Assembly (NCBI RefSeq): GCF_000292915.1
Contig: NC_018513.1
Location: forward strand, 1,984,001 to 2,048,000
Length of the DNA stretch: 64,000 nucleotides
Direction of reading: 5' to 3'
Origin: Burkholderia cepacia GG4
Lineage (GTDB): Bacteria > Pseudomonadota > Gammaproteobacteria > Burkholderiales > Burkholderiaceae
The notes beneath the pieces were generated by a model that was given only the letters and a program-made list of their open reading frames with translations, made no database searches and was not told where the DNA came from. Each line of letters begins with the position of its first letter. Position 1 is the first letter of the stretch. The translations under genes were made by a program, and so were the position numbers. Below are positions 34,446 to 42,192 of this stretch, in pieces.

Positions 34446-35620
34446 CAAGGCTACAGCAATGGGGATTCGCCCCAAGCTGGAATCCAGAGCCAACCGGAAA
34501 TACAATAGAAAGCTATTTGCACAACAACGTAGGCTTCCGGGGCGGCATGAACATCAACAAAATCGAGGCGACACATAATTCTGGCGCCGTGCGGTTCGAG
34601 ACATTTTGCGATCAACCAGCAGACGGTGCGCCCGAATACGCATACTACGTGTACCGGAACGGCGAGAAAATCCACGTCGAGTGGTACAAAGAGAGCCCGG
34701 TATTCGAGTACAACCACAACGGTGTGGACGGCTTTTACCATGCAGCCGGTTTCGTCAAAGACAGTGCTGGCTCGATCATCCAGAAAAGCTCGAATCCGCT
34801 TTTTCTAAACCCACGTGTTTTGACCGGCGGAATTTCTCAAGAACCTGCGTCGAGCCAGGCGTTGCTGTTCCAAAGCGACGAATGGGAAGTGCCGGCGCTG
34901 TACTATCCGCACGCCGAGAACCGTCTGTTTGTGCTCACGCCGTCAGCCGTCAATCGCGCTTCATACACACTGCCATCATTCCATCGATTCTCATGGGCCG
35001 CGCGCGGGCTGTTCCCCGGCAAGGTGTTGTGTTTCTCGGATCCAATGCTTGACCTGCACAGCAAGCTCGAAATCGGCTGGTGCGTCGGTACGCACGAGTC
35101 GGATCTCGCCGACGTGCTGGCAAAGTTGATTCTCGACACCGCACAATCGCTCGGCGTCCCGCAAGAACACATCGTGACATGGGGGTCGTCGGCTGGCGGC
35201 TTCGCGGCGCTCGCCTTGTCCTCTCGGATTGAAGGATCTACCGCCGTCGCGATCAACCCGCAGATTGATGCACTGAAATACCTCAACACGGCACAGGTCG
35301 AGCTTTTTAAAACCGTGGCATTCGCCGGGATTTCGGAAGACGAGATTCGAAGCGAGCACATCGACCGAATCGACATGCTCGAACGAAAGCGGAACAGCAA
35401 GCCGTTTCGCAGCGTCCTGATCCAGAATATTCATGACGAGCATCACTTCGAAATTCACGCGAAACCGTTCTGGAATGCACTCGGGGGCAATGTAATGGAT
35501 GGCTGGTCAGAATGCGGGAACGACCTCGCATACTTCTATCGCGATTCAGGTGGACATGTTCCGGAAACCGAGGAAATGCTTGCCGACATCGTCGGCAAGT
35601 GCTTCCCCGTTACGGCCTGA
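34442..35620 (+). CDS. Asp2/XcbB-like alpha/beta hydrolase
   Basis: This 392-aa protein has an N-terminal beta-rich region (about 50-115, EYAYYVYRNGEKIHVEWYKE) and a C-terminal alpha/beta hydrolase domain. The nucleophile motif is VTWGSSAGGFAALAL (GxSxG, Ser250), with a candidate acid in NIHDEHHFE (Asp332) and His372 in SGGHVPE. This layout recalls Asp2 of accessory Sec systems and XcbB/CpsF capsule proteins, which act on glycans as acetyltransferases or esterases. There is no signal peptide. It starts within a frame overlap downstream of a LexA box and is flanked by repeated Rz modules. Glycan O-acetyl modification is the working guess. Confidence 0.75.
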   Translation: MTRLQQWGFAPSWNPEPTGNTIESYLHNNVGFRGGMNINKIEATHNSGAVRFETFCDQPADGAPEYAYYVYRNGEKIHVEWYKESPVFEYNHNGVDGFYHAAGFVKDSAGSIIQKSSNPLFLNPRVLTGGISQEPASSQALLFQSDEWEVPALYYPHAENRLFVLTPSAVNRASYTLPSFHRFSWAARGLFPGKVLCFSDPMLDLHSKLEIGWCVGTHESDLADVLAKLILDTAQSLGVPQEHIVTWGSSAGGFAALALSSRIEGSTAVAINPQIDALKYLNTAQVELFKTVAFAGISEDEIRSEHIDRIDMLERKRNSKPFRSVLIQNIHDEHHFEIHAKPFWNALGGNVMDGWSECGNDLAYFYRDSGGHVPETEEMLADIVGKCFPVTA

Positions 35621-35662
35621 CAACGGCGAAACCGAACTGAAAGAACGGGCCTGCTGCGCTTC

Positions 35663-36139
35663 TCATCGGCCCGGCGTTGTCAGCGCGTCGTAATCCCGTT
35701 CGCACTGCTGGCCGGCGATGCGGGCGCGGTCAGCGTATTCCGCCAGCTCTCCCGCGCGGTCGTCAATGCTGCCGAGCACGTCGGCAAGCATGCCGATGGG
35801 GTCGCCGGCTGGCGAGCTTCCGGCGGAAGCGGCGGGATGGCGGGCGCCTGCGACGAACACGGCAAGTTGCTTGCGCAGGCCGTCAGCAGCAGAAGCAGCG
35901 GCAACGGCATCAGCGCGCGCCTGGTCACGATCTTTCGATGCATTTTCAGCAACCTCCTGTTGAGCCGCGGTGCTGCGTTGTTCCTCGGTTCGAGCGGCCT
36001 CGACCGCTTTCGTTTCTGCTGTCTCCGCATCGGACTGGATGACGGCGATCCGGCGCGCGCTGATCAGGTGCTCGACCTCGAATCCGGCCGCCGCCCCGAC
36101 GAGTGCCGCGACCAAGTACGGAATCGCAATCTTCAGCAT
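35663..36139 (-). CDS. Phage Rz (i-spanin), copy B
   Basis: This 158-aa protein has an N-terminal membrane anchor (MLKIAIPYLVAALVGAAAGF) and a long coiled-coil periplasmic region (SDAETAETKAVEAARTEEQR), typical of Rz i-spanins that disrupt the outer membrane in host lysis with Rz1. The frame is intact to its stop, unlike copy A. The upstream lysozyme remnant reads into it without a stop because of an extra G in a G run. It is probably not expressed in lysis context now. Confidence 0.8.
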   Translation of the reverse strand: MLKIAIPYLVAALVGAAAGFEVEHLISARRIAVIQSDAETAETKAVEAARTEEQRSTAAQQEVAENASKDRDQARADAVAAASAADGLRKQLAVFVAGARHPAASAGSSPAGDPIGMLADVLGSIDDRAGELAEYADRARIAGQQCERDYDALTTPGR

Positions 36140-36195
36140 CACAGCCCCCCTATCGCAAAGCGCGCGTTCCTCTGCGCGTCGTTTCAGAAGGCCGG
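35677..36195 (-). repeat. Direct repeat copy B: lysozyme end plus Rz/Rz1 module
   Basis: The partner of 33592-34106, same orientation, about 1.6 kb apart. Differences visible by eye are the 11-bp segment absent from copy A, six versus five C residues at 36145-36150, and scattered substitutions, so the copies have diverged and are not a recent assembly artefact. Confidence 0.75.
35680..35943 (-). CDS. Embedded Rz1 o-spanin lipoprotein, copy B
   Basis: A second frame inside Rz encodes MHRKIVTRRALMPLPLLLLL-TACASN and so on, 87 aa. It has a lipobox (LTAC), and the mature part is rich in proline (APAIPPLPPEARQPATP). Nested, out-of-frame Rz1 lipoproteins of this type are the outer-membrane partner of Rz. 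The overlap of nearly the whole gene with Rz is normal for lambdoid-type spanins. An alternative start is the Met in MPLPLLLLL. Confidence 0.7.
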   Translation of the reverse strand: MHRKIVTRRALMPLPLLLLLTACASNLPCSSQAPAIPPLPPEARQPATPSACLPTCSAALTTARESWRNTLTAPASPASSANGITTR

Positions 36196-36340
36196 GCAGC
36201 ACGCGGCCGCCAGCCGTCACCCACTGCGGCCGCCCGCTGTCCGACTCGTTCATCGCGCGGCACGCGCCCCGCCAGTCGCCAGCGTTGAATCGCCGGGCGG
36301 TCGTGCTCGAGCAGTACGCTGCCGTCCCAACGTTGTAGGC
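36138..36340 (-). pseudogene. C-terminal remnant of phage lysozyme, copy B
   Basis: The minus-strand frame reads FEGFAYNVGTAAYCSSTTAR and RVLPGLLKRRAEERALCDRG, the C-terminal third of a phage GH24-type lysozyme (RrrD/R type). The expected GL-stop is lost: six G residues (complement of 36145-36150), compared with five in copy A, shift the frame and fuse it to Rz. The catalytic N-terminal part is absent; the sequence meets the integrase end near 36340. Confidence 0.65.
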
Positions 36341-37228
36341 GAAGCCTTCGAATGGCAGGAGGCGTTGCCGCACACCGACGAGCGACGCAAGGCGCAGATC
36401 ACGCTCGATGAGAACCGCGTCGAGTCGACGCACCTCATCAAGGTGTTCGGGAAAATGCAGCCGAAGGCTATCAAGCCGAAGCACGTGTATGGCTACCTCG
36501 ACAAGCGCGCGCAGCTCGGCGCGCCCGCGAAGGCGAACAAGGAAGTCGCCCTATTGTCCGCTATCCTCGAGTACGGCCGCCGCCGCGGCGATGTCGAGAC
36601 TAATCCGTGCCGCGGCATCGAATACAACCCGACGCGGCCACGCCAGTGGTACGTGCGGCAGGACGAGATCGAGCTCGCCGTCGAGGTCGCGCGATCGCGC
36701 CGTAGCGTCGGCGACCAACACCCCAGCTCCGCATACCTGATCCTCGCGCTGTGCGTGCAGGCGGCCTATCTCACCGTCAGCCGGCCGACCGAAATGCGCG
36801 AGTTACACCGCCAGAGCCATCGGCCCGAAGGCGTCGAGGTCCCGATCGGCAAGCGCAAGGCTGGCGAGCAGCAACGCGTGAAGCTCGTGCTGTGGTCACC
36901 CGAGCTGAGGGCTGTGATCGACGAAGCCATGGCGCTGCAGCGCACCTCGAGCGTGCACGTGTTCGGCAATACCGCCGGCCAGGTGGATACGCGTAGCGGC
37001 TGGAACACGAATTGGTCGCGCCTGATGGGTTATTGCGAGAAGGAAGCACAGAGGCGCGGTGTCGAGTTCGAGCGGCTCGCCCTGCGCGACATGCGCCCGG
37101 CTGCCGTTACAGATCGGCAGGAAGAAGGCGACGACCGAATCATCGACGCAACCGGGCATGCCGACGAGCGTATGGTGCGGAAGACCTACGATCGACGACG
37201 CCAACGAAAGGTGCGCGCCACGCGTTAG
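36337..37228 (+). pseudogene. Tyrosine integrase lacking its N-terminus
   Basis: An open frame of about 296 codons without a start encodes GEAFEWQEALPHTDERRKAQ (core-binding domain). The catalytic domain has the first Arg in TVSRPTEMREL, the second conserved region LALRDMRPAAVTDRQEEG, then ATGHADERMVRKTYDRRR, where the Tyr is the expected nucleophile. The missing arm-binding N-terminus may be the stub at 27765. The reading direction, toward tRNA-His 1 kb away, is that of an integrase next to its attachment site. Confidence 0.8.
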
Positions 37229-37261
37229 CTCAATCCGACTCCCGAAACTCGCGCATTCTAA

Positions 37262-38095
37262 TCACATTTCGATGATGCGACAGAATTTACCAGCGTCAGA
37301 GGCACCTAGAACAATCGCGCCCAGAGGTCCGGTAGCATCGGGCAGCGGTATCCATGCGATGCGAACCTCCCTTTGTTGAGCGAACGCGTGCCCCTTCATA
37401 AAAACTGGGTGGCGCCCATAGTTGGCGCCATTCCATGGCTCCACCAACTCACCATACTGAACCGACATCGGTCCCATCACAACGAACTGGCCATGCCCTG
37501 ACATCGCTTCGGTCAGCGCTGCGTAGAACTTCGGCACATTGAAGATCTCGACGCAGGCATCCGACCCGCCGATTCCAGCCATCGCATCTTCTGACCTCTG
37601 CGAGGAGCAGCACCACACATATGCATCCGTGTGATCTATGTGAACCTGAATATTCACGCTGCCGATCGTGCCCGTCGAATTGTCGCTCGGGCCAAGGTCT
37701 ATCAACCTCATCGCCTTTAACGCGTCTGCATGCTCGGAACCTGCAACGATAGGTCCATCATTGATCTTGACGTGAACCGTCTTCTTTCCCTCGTCCGCAT
37801 CTCCGATACCAGGGCCAAACGCCTCGATATTTCTAAAGCCATGAAGCGTCCCAATGCGGACGCCGCCACTCGTAACAAGTGTGTCGGCGTACCTGCGCTT
37901 CATGTATTTGTACAACCGATCGGGCATAGGTATCTGCAGCGGCGGGATCAGCCGGCCGGATTCAGCAATGATCTCGCTCAGCGGCCGCGCGCTCTTCACA
38001 TACGGCCAACTAGGCGCGGCCCGAATACGAAATCGCTCTATCAAGGCCTCAACCGCGACTGCCGTCTCGGCATTTTTCTTTTTGGGCGCACTCAT
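37262..38095 (-). CDS. Unknown 277-aa protein in the integrase/tRNA cargo position
   Basis: I do not recognise the family. It begins MSAPKKKNAETAVAVEALIE (a basic, lysine-rich start) and continues SAPSW-type soluble sequence with PDRLYKYMKRRYADTLVTSG, RIGTLHGFRNIEAFGPG, VDIHVD-like beta strands (NIQVHIDHTDAYVWCCSSQR) and FVVMGPMSVQYGELVEPW. There is no signal peptide or membrane segment. Codon bias is weaker than in the chromosome. It lies between the integrase end and the tRNA-His terminator, a common position for phage-defence or other accessory cargo; role unknown. Confidence 0.75.
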   Translation of the reverse strand: MSAPKKKNAETAVAVEALIERFRIRAAPSWPYVKSARPLSEIIAESGRLIPPLQIPMPDRLYKYMKRRYADTLVTSGGVRIGTLHGFRNIEAFGPGIGDADEGKKTVHVKINDGPIVAGSEHADALKAMRLIDLGPSDNSTGTIGSVNIQVHIDHTDAYVWCCSSQRSEDAMAGIGGSDACVEIFNVPKFYAALTEAMSGHGQFVVMGPMSVQYGELVEPWNGANYGRHPVFMKGHAFAQQREVRIAWIPLPDATGPLGAIVLGASDAGKFCRIIEM

Positions 38096-38121
38096 CCAGA
38101 TCCCCGCCAGATCGAAAACGC

Positions 38122-38148
38122 AAAAAGGCCCGCTCAATGGCGGGCCTT
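38122..38148 (-). terminator. Terminator of tRNA-His
   Basis: AAGGCCCGC-TCAATG-GCGGGCCTT hairpin followed on the minus strand by TTTTT. It is 87 bp beyond the tRNA 3' end and 27 bp before the start of the 37262-38095 gene. Confidence 0.85.
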
Positions 38149-38234
38149 GCTTATCAATCTTCCAAATTCTGGAATCTCATCTTCCAAAACCTGTAACACG
38201 TCAGCTTGATTCTGCTGCAAGTGCTTGAATTTGT

Positions 38235-38310
38235 TGGGGTGGCTGATGGGACTCGAACCCACGACGACAGGAATCACAATCCTGGACTCTACCAACTGAG
38301 CTACAGCCAC
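38235..38310 (-). tRNA. tRNA-His (GTG)
   Basis: The minus strand folds as a cloverleaf: acceptor GTGGCTG/CAGCCAC, D-arm GTAGCTCAGTTGGTAGAG, anticodon loop GATTGTGATT with GTG, T-arm GTCGTGGGTTCGAGTCCCAT and encoded CCA. The base before the acceptor stem reads G on the tRNA strand, as required for G-1 of tRNA-His. The decayed island lies on its 3' side. Confidence 0.97.
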
Positions 38311-38373
38311 CACTGATACTGCTTTGTTTCTTCGCTGCTTCGTTCGTTTCCGTGTTCAGCAGCGAAGAACAAG

Positions 38374-38401
38374 ATTATACGAACACTTTTGAATCTTGCA
38401 A
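38374..38401 (-). promoter_or_regulatory. Promoter of tRNA-His overlapping the end of dusA
   Basis: On the minus strand TTGCAA (38401-38396), a 16-bp spacer and TATAAT (38379-38374), about 65 bp before the mature tRNA. The -10 box covers the dusA stop codon. Confidence 0.75.
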
Positions 38402-39409
38402 AGCATTTTTTTCAAAAATTTCTTCGGCGTTGTTCAGATGCGTGCGCGCCTCGTCGAACACGGCCAGATCGCCGCGTGCGAGCTTCTTGTTGTCCGACAG
38501 CACACGACGCCAGCCGCGTGCGCCGGGCGCACCGCGATACAGCCCGAGCGCGTGCCGAACGATCGCGCCGAGATACGTACCGCGCTTCAGTTCCGCCGCG
38601 CAGTATTCGATCAGTTGCGCCTCGGCTTCTTCACGCGTCGGCGCCTCGGCGGTCGCCCCATAGAAGCGCGCATCGACGCCCGCGAGCACATACGGGTTGT
38701 GATAAGCCTCGCGGCCGAGCATCACGCCGTCGACATGCTCGAGATGCTGCGCGACCTCGTCGAGCGTCTTAATGCCGCCGTTGATCACGATCTCCAGCGA
38801 CGGGAAATCGCGCTTCAGCTGATACGCATAGTCGTACTTGAGCGGCGGGATCTCGCGGTTCTCCTTCGGCGACAGCCCCTTCAGGATCGCATTGCGCGCG
38901 TGCACCACGAACGTCTCGCAGCCCGCTTCGGCGACCGTGCCGACGAAGTCCCGCACGAACGCATAATCCTCGACCGCGTCGACCCCGATCCGGTGCTTGA
39001 CCGTAACCGGCACCGACACCGCATCGCGCATCGCCTTCACGCAGTCGGCGACGAGTTGCGGCTCGTTCATCAGGCACGCGCCGAACGCACCGCGCTGCAC
39101 GCGCTCGGACGGGCATCCGCAGTTCAGGTTGATCTCGTCATAGCCCCACTGCTCGCCGAGCTTCGCGGCGCGCGCGAGATCGTCCGGCTCGCTGCCGCCA
39201 AGCTGCAGCGCGACCGGCGATTCGTTCGGCGTGAACGCGAGATGCCGCTGGGCGTCGCCGAACAACAGCGCGCCCGTCGTGATCATTTCCGTATACAGCC
39301 ACGTGTCGCGCGTCAGCGTGCGATGAAACGACCGGCAATGACGGTCGGTCCAGTCGAGCATGGGCGCCACGGAGACGCGGCGGGGAGGAAGCGAGGACGG
39401 TGCGGACAT
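38375..39409 (-). CDS. dusA: tRNA-dihydrouridine synthase A
   Basis: This 344-aa FMN enzyme reduces U20/U20a in the tRNA D-loop. It opens VSVAPMLDWTDRHCRSFHRT. The catalytic Cys is in INLNCGCPSERVQRGAFGAC (NCGCPS motif), with FMN-binding VINGGIKTLDE and VMLGREAYHNPYVL. The start MSAPSSLPPRRVSVAP is chosen over an ATG 11 codons earlier. It is followed directly by tRNA-His. dusA is itself a frequent island insertion site, but here the gene is intact at both ends. Confidence 0.96.
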   Translation of the reverse strand: MSAPSSLPPRRVSVAPMLDWTDRHCRSFHRTLTRDTWLYTEMITTGALLFGDAQRHLAFTPNESPVALQLGGSEPDDLARAAKLGEQWGYDEINLNCGCPSERVQRGAFGACLMNEPQLVADCVKAMRDAVSVPVTVKHRIGVDAVEDYAFVRDFVGTVAEAGCETFVVHARNAILKGLSPKENREIPPLKYDYAYQLKRDFPSLEIVINGGIKTLDEVAQHLEHVDGVMLGREAYHNPYVLAGVDARFYGATAEAPTREEAEAQLIEYCAAELKRGTYLGAIVRHALGLYRGAPGARGWRRVLSDNKKLARGDLAVFDEARTHLNNAEEIFEKNALQDSKVFV

Positions 39410-39487
39410 GGAATTCGGGGCAGCAAGCGGCACGGGAAACAACCCGCTATTTTACCGCAACGCGACCAGGCCAGCCCGGCAGCCTGA

Positions 39488-39742
39488 CTAGACCGGCCCG
39501 CCGTCGCCCAGTTCGGCATCGACGGCCCGCCGCGCCTCATCGAGCACGCGCTCGATTACGCGCCGCTCGGTCAGCAGTACCCCGTCGACCTTCACGAGCC
39601 GCCAGTCGATCCGCACGGCCCCGTCCTGCAGCACGCGGTAGTGCGCGTGTTCGCCGTCCCAGACCTGCTCGGTCTTCACCTCGATCTCGAAGCCGCGGTA
39701 CGGCTCGCTGAAATCCCCGAGGTCGCTGCCTCTCGGTTCCAT
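39488..39742 (-). CDS. Conserved hypothetical 84-aa protein
   Basis: This small soluble protein begins MEPRGSDLGDFSEPYRGFEI. A compact beta region (EVKTEQVWDGEHAHYRVLQD, VRIDWRLVKVDGVLLTERRV) is followed by a C-terminal helix. No function is known. It has high third-position GC and is flanked by genes on the same strand. Confidence 0.7.
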   Translation of the reverse strand: MEPRGSDLGDFSEPYRGFEIEVKTEQVWDGEHAHYRVLQDGAVRIDWRLVKVDGVLLTERRVIERVLDEARRAVDAELGDGGPV

Positions 39743-39797
39743 CGCTCGCTCCGTGGCGACGCAGCGCCGTGCCGCCTCCGCGGCCGGCGCCGGGCGC

Positions 39798-39995
39798 TCA
39801 ATCGTATTCGTTGGACAAAATGGATTTGCCGTCGGCGGTCAGGTCGACGCGGTCGGCAGCCGCCTGGTAGATCAACCCTTCGTTCAGCAACGCGTAGACG
39901 ACGTCGTCGAACGCGGCAGGAACCGGCCGGCTATCGCCGAACTGGTCGATCCACTTCAGCGCCTCGATGGCTTCAGGAGAAAGGATGGGGGTCAT
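39798..39995 (-). CDS. Conserved hypothetical 65-aa protein
   Basis: It encodes MTPILSPEAIEALKWIDQFG and so on, with an all-helical pattern ending LTADGKSILSNEYD that could be a small winged-helix-like fold. AGGAGAAAGG precedes the ATG. No function is assigned. Confidence 0.65.
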   Translation of the reverse strand: MTPILSPEAIEALKWIDQFGDSRPVPAAFDDVVYALLNEGLIYQAAADRVDLTADGKSILSNEYD

Positions 39996-40134
39996 GCGTT
40001 GGCCTCCGGCGTCGGTGTCGTTCCATCCTAGCACTTCGTCCGGACGTCGAATACCGCGGCAAACGCGCGATGAAAAAGCCGGCCGCCGCGGACGGGTACG
40101 CCGTCCACGCCGCACCGGCACGGGAAACGCACGC

Positions 40135-40350
40135 TCAGAGGCGCGCGATCGACACTTCGGTCGACTTCACGAGCGCGACGACTTCCGCGCCGACCTTCAG
40201 TTCGAGTTCGTCGACCGACCGGGTGGTGATCACCGATGTGACGATGCCGAACGGCGTCTCGACGTCGACCTCGGACACCACGGGCCCGCGAATGATCTCC
40301 TTCACCTTGCCTTTGAACTGGTTGCGTACGTTGATTGCAGTGATGCTCAT
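40135..40350 (-). CDS. Molybdopterin/molybdate-binding Mop (TOBE) protein
   Basis: This 71-aa single TOBE domain begins MSITAINVRNQFKGKVKEII, with GPVVSEVDVETPFGIVTSVI and GAEVVALVKSTEVSIARL, the Mop pattern. Such proteins oligomerise and bind molybdate or tungstate. It follows ssuB by about 57 bp on the same strand. A free-standing Mop at the end of an ssu operon is known in beta-proteobacteria. Confidence 0.9.
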   Translation of the reverse strand: MSITAINVRNQFKGKVKEIIRGPVVSEVDVETPFGIVTSVITTRSVDELELKVGAEVVALVKSTEVSIARL

Positions 40351-40407
40351 CGGGTTGATCGCTCCGAAGAAATGAGTCTGAGAACGGGCGGCCAACGCCG
40401 CCCGGAT

Positions 40408-41367
40408 TTAAACGGCCCAGCGAACCTGCCCGACCGGTCGTACGTTATCCACTTCAGGTGCCGCGCCCTGGTCGGCTCCGCCAGGTCCGCCGGCGAGCAC
40501 GCGTTGCAGCACACGATCTTCCAGCGCCGCAAACGCAGTCGATACGCGCGCACGCGGCCGATCGAGCGGTACGGGCTGATCGAGCGCGACACGCCCCTGC
40601 TCGATGAGCAGGATCCGGTCGCCGAGCGCGACGGCCTCCTGCACGTCGTGCGTGACGAGCAGCGCGGTGAACCGATGCTCGCGCCACAACCGCTCGATCA
40701 GCGCATGCATCTCGATGCGCGTGAGCGCGTCGAGCGCACCGAGCGGCTCGTCGAGCAGCAGCAGTTGCGGCCGGTGCACGAGTGCCCGAGCCAGCGCGAC
40801 GCGCTGCCGCTGACCGCCCGACAGTTGCGCGGGCCAGTCGTTCGCCCGCTCCAGCAGGCCGACTTCGTCGAGCACCGCGCGCGCCTGATCGCGCGCGCCG
40901 CGCCCGAGGCCCAGCATCACGTTCTGCAGCACGGTCTTCCACGGCAGCAGCCGCGCATCCTGGTACATGATCCGCGTGTCGAGCGCGCCGCCGCCCTCGC
41001 CGCGCGTGACGAGCGCACCGCTGCTCGGCGCTTCGAGTCCCGCGACGAGACGCAGCAGCGTCGACTTCCCGCAGCCGCTGCGCCCGACGATCGCGACGAA
41101 GCTGCCGCGCGCGATGCCGAGCTCGACGTTGTCAAGCACGGTGCGCGTGCCGAAGCGTTTGCTGACGCCCGACAGCGTCACCGCGTCGTCTTGCGCCGGG
41201 TTGCCGGTGCGCCGCCGCGCGAGCGGTACGACGGATCCGCCGCCATCCCGATCGACGATCGCCACGTCTCGCGCGTCGTCGTCCGTCACGCGCGCCTGCG
41301 CCAGTTCGGCCTCGAGGTCTGCGCCGGCGAGCGGGCCGTAGGCGGCCGCCGAAGTCGTCGCATTCAT
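40408..41367 (-). CDS. ssuB: Aliphatic sulfonate ABC transporter ATPase SsuB
   Basis: This 319-aa ABC ATPase has Walker [14 protein letters not shown], signature LSGGQRQR, Walker [13 protein letters not shown] and [10 protein letters not shown]. It has an N-terminal extension of about 60 residues before the ATPase core, common in Burkholderia SsuB. Its start overlaps the ssuC stop (ATGA type). It energises SsuC for sulfonate uptake when sulfate is scarce. Confidence 0.93.
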   Translation of the reverse strand: MNATTSAAAYGPLAGADLEAELAQARVTDDDARDVAIVDRDGGGSVVPLARRRTGNPAQDDAVTLSGVSKRFGTRTVLDNVELGIARGSFVAIVGRSGCGKSTLLRLVAGLEAPSSGALVTRGEGGGALDTRIMYQDARLLPWKTVLQNVMLGLGRGARDQARAVLDEVGLLERANDWPAQLSGGQRQRVALARALVHRPQLLLLDEPLGALDALTRIEMHALIERLWREHRFTALLVTHDVQEAVALGDRILLIEQGRVALDQPVPLDRPRARVSTAFAALEDRVLQRVLAGGPGGADQGAAPEVDNVRPVGQVRWAV

Positions 41368-42176
41368 GCCTTTGCTCCTGATTGATAAGCGGGGTGCCAG
41401 CGCAGCGTCACGCGCTCGATCCATTTCGCCAGCACGTCGGCCAGCTTGCCGAGCACCGCGTACAGCAGGATGCCGACCACCACCACATCGGTTTGCAGGA
41501 ATTCACGCGCGTTCATCGTCATGTAGCCGATGCCCGACTGCGCGGAGATCGTTTCCGCGACGATCAGCATCACCCACATCAGCCCGAGCGCGAAGCGCAC
41601 GCCGACCAGAATCGACGGCAACGCCCCGGGAAGAACCACGTCGCGGTACAGCGCGAAGCCGCGCACGCCGTAGCTCTTCGCCATCTCGATCAGGTTCGCG
41701 TCGACCGAGCGGATGCCGTGATACGTGTTGATGTACACGGGGAAGAACACGCCGAGCGCGACGAGGAACAGCTTCGCCTTCTCGTCGATGCCGAACCACA
41801 GGATCACGAGCGGAATCATCGCGAGCGCGGGGATGTTGCGGATCATCTGGATCGTCGAATCGAGCGCGACCTCCGCTGCTTTCGACAAGCCGGTCGCGAG
41901 CCCCAGCGCAAGGCCGACGCCGCTGCCGATCGCGAAACCGAACAGCGCGCGCCACGTACTGACCTTCACGTTGGCCCACATCTCGCCCGACGCCACGAGC
42001 GACCACGTGGCACGCACGACTGCCACGGGCTCGGGCAGCACGCGCGTCGACAGCCAGCCGACGCGCGCGCCGACTTCCCAGGCGACCAGCAGTGCGAGCG
42101 GCACGAGCCACGGCGCGATGCCGCGCCACGCGCGGGCGGCCACGGCGGCGCCCGTCGTCGACGTTTTCGTTGTCAT
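41364..42176 (-). CDS. ssuC: Aliphatic sulfonate ABC permease SsuC
   Basis: This 270-aa membrane protein has about six helices. The EAA-type loop is in [36 protein letters not shown], and the SsuC/TauC landmark [20 protein letters not shown] is present. Gene order ssuD-ssuC-ssuB, with 16 bp to ssuD and a 4-bp overlap to ssuB, supports sulfonate rather than nitrate transport. Confidence 0.93.
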   Translation of the reverse strand: MTTKTSTTGAAVAARAWRGIAPWLVPLALLVAWEVGARVGWLSTRVLPEPVAVVRATWSLVASGEMWANVKVSTWRALFGFAIGSGVGLALGLATGLSKAAEVALDSTIQMIRNIPALAMIPLVILWFGIDEKAKLFLVALGVFFPVYINTYHGIRSVDANLIEMAKSYGVRGFALYRDVVLPGALPSILVGVRFALGLMWVMLIVAETISAQSGIGYMTMNAREFLQTDVVVVGILLYAVLGKLADVLAKWIERVTLRWHPAYQSGAKA

Positions 42177-42192
42177 CGCAGGCCTCCTTCGA

